A DNA stretch of 64,000 nt from positions 1 to 64,000 of the forward strand of contig JAKCDC010000001.1 of assembly GCA_021838635.1 (NCBI GenBank), given 5' to 3'. The notes beneath the pieces were generated by a model, which was not told where the DNA came from, ran no database searches, and saw nothing but the letters and a program-made list of their open reading frames with translations. Source of the stretch: Pseudomonadota bacterium. GTDB lineage: Bacteria; Pseudomonadota; Gammaproteobacteria; Steroidobacterales; Steroidobacteraceae. Positions 58,034 through 64,000 of this stretch are shown in pieces (positions within the stretch are counted from its first letter, which is position 1; each line of letters opens with the position of its first letter). A program made the position numbers and the translations under genes.

Positions 58034-60160
58034 TCAGCCCGGCAGGCGTGACAGGTCGGCGACGCCGGTGAACAGCGTGCGCATCTCACGCAACAGCGCC
58101 AAGCGATTGGCCCGCAGACGCGCATCCTCGTCCATCACCATCACCTCGTCGAAGAATGCATCAACCGCCGCGCGCAGCCCGGCCAGTTCGGTGAGCGCCC
58201 CGGCGTAGTCGCGTCGCTCGAGGGCCGCGAGCACCGTCGGGCTAAGCGCCTGCAGCGCCTCGTACAGGGCGCGCTCGGCGCCTGCGCCGAGCAGCTGCGG
58301 ATCGGGCGCCTGCCGCGGCAGGTCGCCGGCCTTCTTCAGGATGTTGGCGACTCGCTTGTTGGCGGCCGTGAGGCTCGCCGCATCGGGCAGTGCCAGGAAT
58401 GCCCCGAGCGCAGCGAGGCGGGCGTCAAACTCCAGGGGCGAGCGAGGTCGTGTCGAGAGCACCGCGTCAAACATCTCCGGGGTGACGGTGCGCGGTTCGA
58501 CCCCTTCCAGATAATAGGCGCGCAGCCGCTCGAACACGTAATCGTAGAGTTCCGCGCCGGCAGTTGGCGCGGCCGGTACGCTCTTGCCGGTGCGTGCTGC
58601 GACCCGCTCGATGTCCGCGTACGCCAAGCGCGCGGCGAACTCCAGCAGCACGGCCAGATCGACGTCCAGGCGCTTCTCGAGCAGGATGCGCGCCAGCCCG
58701 ATGGCTGCGCGGCGCAGTCCGAACGGATCCTTCGTGCCGGTGGGCTTCTCGCCGATCGCGAAGATACCGGCCAGTGTGTCGAGCTTGTCGGCCACCGCCA
58801 GAATGGTGCCCGTGGCCGTGAGCGGCAGCGCATCGCCGGCAGCCCGCGGCAGGTAGTGCTCGCCGATCGCCGCGGCGACTTCGCGGTCCTCGCCGTCCGC
58901 AGCGGCGTAATAGGTGCCCATCGTTCCCTGCAGTTCGGGGAATTCACCGACCATGGCGCTGAGCAGATCGCACTTGCACAGCAATGCCGCTCGCTCCAGC
59001 GGCGCGGCCGGCTGACCGAGCGCCGCTCCGATGTGCACCGCGAGTGCGCCGATGCGTCGAGCGCGCTCGCCGAGGGAGCCGAGTTTCGCCTGGAACGTGA
59101 CGGCATCGAGCGCCTCGATGCGTGCCGCAAGGGGACTCTTGCGGTCCTGGGCCCAGAAGAACGCCGCATCCGCCAGACGGGGGCGCACGACGCGCTCGTT
59201 ACCTTCGATGACTTTCGTCGGGTCGCGGCTCTCGATGTTGGCGACCGTGATGAAGCACGGTAGCAGCGCCCCATCGCGGTCCTCCACCGGAAAGTAGCGC
59301 TGGTGGTCCTGCAGCGTGCAGATCAGCACCTCGCGCGGCAGCTCCAGGAAGCGCCGCTCGAAGCGCCCGGTGAGCGCCACCGGCCATTCGACGAGCGCAG
59401 TCACCTCCTCGAGTAGCGCCTCGCCGAGCAGCGCCCGTCCGCCGAGCGCCTCAGCAGCGGCGCTGACCTGCGTGCGGATCTGCTCGCGGCGCACCGCGAA
59501 ATCGGCGACGACACGGCCGCGTGTGGCGAGGGTGCGCTCGTACGCACCCGGACTGGTGAGTCGAATCGGCTTCGGTGCATGGAACCGGTGGCCCCGCGTG
59601 AGGCGGTCGGCCGGCGTCTCGAGCAGCACCGCCGGCACCACCTCCCGGCCGAAGAGCAGCACGACCCAGTGCACCGGGCGCACGAACTGCGCCTCGCCGG
59701 CTCCCCAGCGCATGCGGCGCGGGATGGGCAGACCCTCCAGCGCGCTCTGCACAATGCCCGGCAGCAGCTCGAGGGTCTGCGCACCGGCCTTAACACCGGT
59801 GTAATACATGAATTCGCCCTTCGGCTCCGTACGTCGTTCGAGCGCCTCGATCGGAACGCCGCAACTGGCGGCGAACGCCGCCGCGGCGCGCGTCGGCGCG
59901 CCTGCCGCATCAAACGCAGCGCTCAGCGCAGGTCCGCGCCGCTCGATGCGCTGCTCGTCCTGGCGCGCCGCGAGGCGCCGCACCCGCACTGCAAGCCGTC
60001 GCGGTGTCGCGAACGAGCACAGCGCGCCGTGGGCGAGTGCGGCCTTGGCGAGGCCGGACTCGATACCCGCGGCGAACGCCTGTTCCAGCTGCCGCAGCGC
60101 CTTCGGCGGCAACTCCTCGGTGCCGATTTCGACGAGGAAATCCTGCTTCTGCACGCTCAT
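58034..60160 (-). CDS. glyS: Glycyl-tRNA synthetase beta subunit
   Basis: The 708-residue protein matches GlyS: the N-terminus [34 protein letters not shown], the [12 protein letters not shown] segment, the HD-like region with [24 protein letters not shown], and a C-terminal anticodon-binding domain. With GlyQ it forms the alpha2beta2 enzyme that charges tRNA-Gly. ATG 60160 overlaps the glyQ stop by four bases, so the subunits are made in a coupled way. The frame is open far upstream, but that part lies inside glyQ and is not used. Confidence 0.97.
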   Translation of the reverse strand: MSVQKQDFLVEIGTEELPPKALRQLEQAFAAGIESGLAKAALAHGALCSFATPRRLAVRVRRLAARQDEQRIERRGPALSAAFDAAGAPTRAAAAFAASCGVPIEALERRTEPKGEFMYYTGVKAGAQTLELLPGIVQSALEGLPIPRRMRWGAGEAQFVRPVHWVVLLFGREVVPAVLLETPADRLTRGHRFHAPKPIRLTSPGAYERTLATRGRVVADFAVRREQIRTQVSAAAEALGGRALLGEALLEEVTALVEWPVALTGRFERRFLELPREVLICTLQDHQRYFPVEDRDGALLPCFITVANIESRDPTKVIEGNERVVRPRLADAAFFWAQDRKSPLAARIEALDAVTFQAKLGSLGERARRIGALAVHIGAALGQPAAPLERAALLCKCDLLSAMVGEFPELQGTMGTYYAAADGEDREVAAAIGEHYLPRAAGDALPLTATGTILAVADKLDTLAGIFAIGEKPTGTKDPFGLRRAAIGLARILLEKRLDVDLAVLLEFAARLAYADIERVAARTGKSVPAAPTAGAELYDYVFERLRAYYLEGVEPRTVTPEMFDAVLSTRPRSPLEFDARLAALGAFLALPDAASLTAANKRVANILKKAGDLPRQAPDPQLLGAGAERALYEALQALSPTVLAALERRDYAGALTELAGLRAAVDAFFDEVMVMDEDARLRANRLALLREMRTLFTGVADLSRLPG

Positions 60161-61080
60161 GCCGCTGCTCCGGCCGCGGCGCGTCCTAACAGGGGGAAGC
60201 CCAGCGTCTCGCGCCGCTCGTAGTACGCGCGCGCCACTGCACTTGCCAGCGAGCGCATGCGCAGAATGTAGCGCTGCCGCTCGGTCACCGAGATCGCCCG
60301 ACGCGCATCGAGCAGATTGAAGGTATGCGAAGCCTTGAGCACCTGTTCGTACGCCGGCAGCGGCAGGCCGTCGGCGAGCAGCGCCTGGCAGGCGCGCTCG
60401 TGGTCCTCGAAATGTCGCAGCAGCGTGGCCACATCGGCGCACTCGAAGTTGTAGCGCGATTGCTCCACCTCGTTCTGATGGAACACGTCGCCGTACGTCA
60501 CCCGGCCGCGCGGGCCGTCGGTCCAGACAATGTCATAAAGACTCTCCACCCCCTGCAGGTACATCGCCAGGCGCTCCAGGCCGTAGGTGATCTCCCCGGT
60601 GATCGGCCGGCAATCGAGGCCTCCGACTTGCTGGAAATAGGTGAATTGGGTGATCTCCATCCCGTTCAGCCACACCTCCCAGCCGAGTCCCCAGGCCCCC
60701 AGACTCGGGGACTCCCAGTTGTCCTCCACGAAGCGCACGTCGTGCACCAGCGGATCGAGTCCGAGCGCCGCGAGGCTGCCCAAATACTGATCGATCAGGT
60801 CCGGCGGGGAGGGTTTGATGATGACCTGAAACTGATAGTAGTGCTGCAGGCGGAAGGGATTGTCTCCATAGCGCCCGTCGGTCGGGCGCCGCGAGGGCTG
60901 CGCGTAGGCGGCGCTCCAGGGCTCCGGACCGATCGATCTGAGGAAGGTCGCGGTGTGGAACGTGCCGGCGCCAACCTCCATGTCATACGGTTGCAGAACG
61001 ACGCAGCCGCGCTCGGACCAGTAGCGTTGCAGTGCGAAAATGAGCTCCTGGAAGGTGCGGGGCGTGGACGGAATTTTCAT
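60157..61080 (-). CDS. glyQ: Glycyl-tRNA synthetase alpha subunit
   Basis: The 307-residue GlyQ is nearly invariant in places: [47 protein letters not shown] near the start, then [62 protein letters not shown] and [10 protein letters not shown]. It holds the class II catalytic core that activates glycine. It diverges from glnA across a 377-bp gap rich in regulatory sites for the other direction. Confidence 0.98.
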   Translation of the reverse strand: MKIPSTPRTFQELIFALQRYWSERGCVVLQPYDMEVGAGTFHTATFLRSIGPEPWSAAYAQPSRRPTDGRYGDNPFRLQHYYQFQVIIKPSPPDLIDQYLGSLAALGLDPLVHDVRFVEDNWESPSLGAWGLGWEVWLNGMEITQFTYFQQVGGLDCRPITGEITYGLERLAMYLQGVESLYDIVWTDGPRGRVTYGDVFHQNEVEQSRYNFECADVATLLRHFEDHERACQALLADGLPLPAYEQVLKASHTFNLLDARRAISVTERQRYILRMRSLASAVARAYYERRETLGFPLLGRAAAGAAA

Positions 61081-61206
61081 GACGTAGCCGGTGGTGCCAG
61101 ACAGCCGCCGAGTATAACCAAGCGTCGCGCGCGGGCGGGTTTCGCACCAAAACGGGGCCGCTGAGCGGGGGCCTCAGGAGCGCCGCGGCCACACCTGTGC
61201 CCGTGT

Positions 61207-61223
61207 TGCACCACAATGGTGCT
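61207..61223. promoter_or_regulatory. NtrC binding site 1 upstream of glnA
   Basis: TGCACCACAATGGTGCT matches the NtrC palindrome TGCACCA-N3-TGGTGCA except for the final base. It lies about 98 bases before the -24 element of the sigma-54 promoter, in enhancer position. Confidence 0.85.
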
Positions 61224-61237
61224 ATGATCCAGATGCT

Positions 61238-61254
61238 TGCACTAATGTTGTGCA
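61238..61254. promoter_or_regulatory. NtrC binding site 2 upstream of glnA
   Basis: TGCACTAATGTTGTGCA keeps both TGCAC/GTGCA arms of the NtrC palindrome. Its centre is 31 bp, three helical turns, from that of site 1, so two NtrC dimers would bind on the same face of the DNA and cooperate. Confidence 0.78.
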
Positions 61255-61304
61255 GCTTCGGCCGCCCGCCGGTGCAACCCTTTGATTTGCAGTAGGTCCT
61301 GGGT

Positions 61305-61320
61305 TGGCACGGCGCCTGCA
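61305..61320 (+). promoter_or_regulatory. Sigma-54 promoter of glnA
   Basis: TGGCACGGCGCCTGCA matches the sigma-54 consensus TGGCACG-N4-TTGCA with one difference (C for the first T of the -12 element). The GG and GC doublets have the exact spacing. Transcription would begin near 61331, leaving a leader of about 127 bases before glnA. Confidence 0.85.
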
Positions 61321-61457
61321 CTCAGGAGGTGCTCCGCCACGCGGCGCACCTGTGGATGAACCTCGAGCACACCGCGGGCGGTTCGGAAACGACCCGTTCC
61401 GGCGGCGGCTCGGGCTGTCCCGATGCGGCGGGCCTACCTTATTCCTTCGGAGGCGAT

Positions 61458-62867
61458 ATGACACCGAGCGATGTACTGAAGCTGATCCAGGACAAAGACG
61501 TCAAGTTCGCGGATCTGCGGTTCACTGATACCCGCGGTAAAGAGCAGCACGTCACCATTCCGGCGCGTCTGGTCGATGAGGACCTGTTCCGCGACGGAAA
61601 GATGTTCGACGGTTCCTCGATCGCCGGTTGGAAGGGGATCAACGAGTCGGACATGATCCTGATGCCCGAGGCGGCCACCGCGGTGCTCGATCCGTTCTTC
61701 GAGGAAAACACGGTCAATCTGCGCTGCGACGTCATCGAGCCGGCCACGATGCAGGGCTACGAGCGCGATCCGCGTTCGCTCGCCAAGCGCGCCGAGGCGT
61801 ACCTGAAATCTACCGGTATCGCCGATATCGCGACCTTCGGGCCGGAGAACGAATTCTTCATTTTCGACAGCGTGCGCTTCGGCAATGAGATGCGCGGTAG
61901 CTTCTACTCCATCGACTCGGTGCAGGGTGCGTGGAGTTCGGGCAGCGAATTCCCCGAAGGCAACACCGGGCATCGACCGGGCATCAAGGGCGGCTATTTC
62001 CCGGTACCACCGGTCGACGCCTTTCAGGACATCCGCTCGGCGATGTGTCTGGCCTGCGAGGAACTCGGCCTGAAAGTCGAAGTGCACCACCATGAGGTGG
62101 CTACCGGCGGTCAGAGTGAGATCGGCATCGGCGCCGGTACGCTGGTGCAGAAGGCCGACCAGGTGCAGCTGCTGAAGTACGCGGTGCTCAACGTCGCGCA
62201 ACGGTACGGCAAGACCGCGACCTTCATGCCTAAGCCGCTCGTCGGCGACAATGGCAGCGGCATGCACGTGCACCAGTCCCTGCAGAAGGACGGCAAGGCG
62301 CTGTTCGCCGGGGACAAGTACGGCGGACTGTCTGAGCTCGCGCTGTACTACATCGGCGGCATCATCAAGCACGCCAAGGCGCTCAACGCCTTCACCAACG
62401 CCGGCACCAACAGCTACAAGCGCCTGGTCCCCGGGTTCGAGGCGCCGGTGATGCTCGCCTACTCGGCGCGCAACCGCTCCGCTTCGATCCGCATTCCGTG
62501 GGTGTCGAACCCGAAGGCGCGCCGCATCGAGGTGCGCTTCCCGGACTCCACGGCCAATCCGTATTTCGCCTTCACCGCGATGATGCTGGCGGGGCTCGAT
62601 GGGATCCAGAACAAGATCCACCCGGGTGAGCCGGCGGACAAGGATCTGTACGACCTGGAGCCGGAAGAGGCGAAGCACATCCCGACCGTGTGCCACTCCC
62701 TGGACATGGCGCTTGAGCACCTGGACAAGGACCGGGAGTTCCTGACTCGCGGCGGCGTCTTCAGCAACGACGTGATCGATGCGTACATGACGTTGAAGAT
62801 GCAGGAAGTCACCCGGTTCCGGATGGCCACGCACCCGGTGGAGCTGGATCTCTACTACAGCTGCTGA
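61458..62867 (+). CDS. glnA: Glutamine synthetase type I
   Basis: The 469-residue GlnA has all the GSI landmarks: [57 protein letters not shown] and [11 protein letters not shown]. The adenylylation segment [12 protein letters not shown] contains Tyr398, matching the regulatory Tyr397 of the enteric enzyme. It makes glutamine from glutamate, ammonia and ATP. GGAGG lies just before ATG 61458. The sigma-54/NtrC sites upstream and ntrB downstream indicate control by nitrogen state at both transcription and enzyme level. Confidence 0.98.
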   Translation: MTPSDVLKLIQDKDVKFADLRFTDTRGKEQHVTIPARLVDEDLFRDGKMFDGSSIAGWKGINESDMILMPEAATAVLDPFFEENTVNLRCDVIEPATMQGYERDPRSLAKRAEAYLKSTGIADIATFGPENEFFIFDSVRFGNEMRGSFYSIDSVQGAWSSGSEFPEGNTGHRPGIKGGYFPVPPVDAFQDIRSAMCLACEELGLKVEVHHHEVATGGQSEIGIGAGTLVQKADQVQLLKYAVLNVAQRYGKTATFMPKPLVGDNGSGMHVHQSLQKDGKALFAGDKYGGLSELALYYIGGIIKHAKALNAFTNAGTNSYKRLVPGFEAPVMLAYSARNRSASIRIPWVSNPKARRIEVRFPDSTANPYFAFTAMMLAGLDGIQNKIHPGEPADKDLYDLEPEEAKHIPTVCHSLDMALEHLDKDREFLTRGGVFSNDVIDAYMTLKMQEVTRFRMATHPVELDLYYSC

Positions 62868-63018
62868 GCGAGCGTGACCGAGCCGTTCTCAATCTGTGCC
62901 GCGGCCGCCCCCGACCTGGGGGCGCGCCGTGGCTCAGCGGGGGACGCGGGCGTCGCGACACGGCGACATCCCCCTGCACTTTTGTGCTCGGACGGCCGAG
63001 GGGCTATGCTGCCACTCC

Positions 63019-63597
63019 ATGAGCAGCGTCTCCCGTTTGATTGTCCGGACGGCCCTGACCGCGCTGCTGTGCGCGGGCCTGCCGGCCGCCGGCTGGGCCG
63101 GCAACGGCAACAACTCCACGGTGTACAAGTGGGTCGACGCGCATGGCGTGATCCACTACAGCGATCAGCCACACCCGAACGCCACCAAGCTCAGCATCCG
63201 CGGCGCGCAGACCTATGCGCCGCCGCCGCCGATGCCCGCCGACTTCGGCGCCGCGCAGACCCCGAAGCGTACGCGCCCGACACGCGCATACAGCAGCTGC
63301 GAGGTCATACAGCCGCACAATCAGCAGATGCTGATGAACGTCTACCGCGCCACGGCCGTGGTCAGTACCCAGCCCGGGCTGCGGCCTGGCAACCGCGTGC
63401 AGCTGTTCCTCGACGGACGACGCATGCCGGGCGGGGGGCCTTCGTTTACCTTCCCGGTCGTACGCGGTCAGCATTCGGTGTCGGCCGTGGTCGTCAACTA
63501 CTATGGGCAGATTCTCTGCGAGACCCCGACGGTGACCTTCTACGTTCATCAACCGTCGATCCAGAATCCGCACAACCCCGTCGTGCACCCGTACTGA
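63019..63597 (+). CDS. DUF4124 domain-containing secreted protein
   Basis: A 192-residue protein with a Sec signal peptide (about 1-27, ending AGWA). The DUF4124 domain VYKWVDAHGVIHYSDQPHP at 35-53 follows, then a Pro-rich linker and a C-terminal domain with a beta pattern (RVQLFLDGRRMPGG, SVSAVVVNYYGQILCETPTVTFYV) resembling Ig-like folds. Function is unknown. Genes of this kind often sit between glnA and ntrB in Xanthomonadales-like bacteria. It is probably periplasmic or outer-surface. ATG 63019 is chosen because the signal peptide starts there. Confidence 0.85.
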   Translation: MSSVSRLIVRTALTALLCAGLPAAGWAGNGNNSTVYKWVDAHGVIHYSDQPHPNATKLSIRGAQTYAPPPPMPADFGAAQTPKRTRPTRAYSSCEVIQPHNQQMLMNVYRATAVVSTQPGLRPGNRVQLFLDGRRMPGGGPSFTFPVVRGQHSVSAVVVNYYGQILCETPTVTFYVHQPSIQNPHNPVVHPY

Positions 63598-63648
63598 GCC
63601 GCGCCGCGCTGCGCGCGCGGCGGGTGCCTTGCTTTCCCGAGGCGTGCC

Positions 63649-64000
63649 GTGGGCCGTGAGCACAGCGGAGCCTCGGCCCTCGAACACTTCGATCCGGCCG
63701 GCCTGTTCGATGCGCTCTCCACCGGCATCATCGTGCTCGATGCGCAGCTGTGCGCCATCTATGCCAATGTGGCTGCGCAGGACCTGCTGGCCTTCAGCCT
63801 GAACCAGGCGCGCGGCCGGCCCTTCACCGACTTTCTGCACGACAGCAACGGAGTGCGGACGCTGCTGCGGCGCGTCCTGTCCAGCGGCGAGGGCATCGCC
63901 GAGCGGGAACTCACGGTGCGGCCTGCGGCAACGCCCCGCGAGACGCGCACGCTCGACATTACGATGACGCCGCTCGAGGGCCAGATCACCGGCAATCACC
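63649..64000 (+). CDS. ntrB: Nitrogen-regulation sensor kinase NtrB (GlnL), N-terminal part
   Basis: An open frame from GTG 63649 to the right edge encodes 117 residues that match the PAS domain of NtrB: HFDPAGLFDALSTGIIVLD, AIYANVAAQDLLAFSLNQARG and ERELTVRP, ending in LDITMTPLEGQ. GAGG lies six bases before the GTG. NtrB senses PII and phosphorylates NtrC, which would act at the two palindromes before glnA. The histidine kinase domain and ntrC are beyond the window. Identity rests on the PAS sequence style and the glnA neighbourhood. Confidence 0.85.
   Translation, partial: MGREHSGASALEHFDPAGLFDALSTGIIVLDAQLCAIYANVAAQDLLAFSLNQARGRPFTDFLHDSNGVRTLLRRVLSSGEGIAERELTVRPAATPRETRTLDITMTPLEGQITGNH

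Noticed and set aside
61434-62834. Long leftward open frame opposite glnA
   Set aside because: Mirror of a confidently identified gene, no recognisable protein.

Overview
The window is a stretch of high-GC chromosome from a gammaproteobacterium and contains the replication-origin gene cluster. The order mnmE-yidC-yidD-rnpA-rpmH | dnaA-dnaN-recF-gyrB, the two-subunit glycyl-tRNA synthetase (glyQ-glyS) followed by plsC, and glnA-(DUF4124 gene)-ntrB together point to a relative of the Xanthomonadales/Steroidobacterales/Nevskiales group. The genus cannot be read from the sequence. No rRNA, tRNA, CRISPR array or intact insertion sequence was found.

Region 1 (1-7.4 kb) has two divergent units around a shared 101-bp promoter that holds a near-perfect palindrome. 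Leftward are a CoA-transferase family III gene, a MaoC-type hydratase gene and a gene cut by the window edge. Rightward are a solute-binding-protein-like gene without a signal peptide, a Tat-type secreted GH127-like hydrolase, a RuBisCO-like protein (RLP) and a DUF1537 four-carbon-acid-sugar kinase. RLP plus DUF1537 kinase is the enzyme pair known from D-apionate (3-oxo-isoapionate) catabolism. The remaining genes do not fit that published route, so this is my best candidate for an undescribed branched-sugar pathway.

Region 2 (7.4-41 kb) is a plant-glycan utilisation island dominated by L-rhamnose. One leftward operon (about 21.0 to 9.5 kb) encodes L-rhamnonate dehydratase, a diketo-acid hydrolase, a dehydrogenase, a lactonase, RhaT, an SGNH esterase, a GH78 rhamnosidase, an Asp/Glu-racemase-family protein and an MFS transporter. 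A divergent IclR regulator flanks it. A rightward operon (27.4-34.1 kb) encodes two tandem GH42 paralogues, a GH29 fucosidase and L-rhamnose 1-dehydrogenase, which supplies the first step missing from the other operon. With it, the non-phosphorylative route L-rhamnose -> lactone -> rhamnonate -> 2-keto-3-deoxy -> 2,4-diketo-3-deoxy -> pyruvate + L-lactate is complete. Two further GH78-type enzymes, a beta-propeller hydrolase and a TonB-dependent receptor complete the island. It also holds a low-GC glycosyltransferase gene, a truncated RND pump and a 21-G homopolymer.

Region 3 (41-64 kb) is core chromosome. Genes are leftward before dnaA and rightward after it. DnaA boxes cluster between dnaA and dnaN (probable oriC) and two parS-like ParB sites lie inside recF. 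After gyrB come an aldo/keto reductase, a long Cys/Met-type PLP enzyme, an S53 (sedolisin) peptidase, a PhzF-like protein, plsC, glyS-glyQ, and glnA. The glnA promoter has a near-consensus sigma-54 element and two NtrC palindromes upstream. The start of ntrB runs off the right edge.
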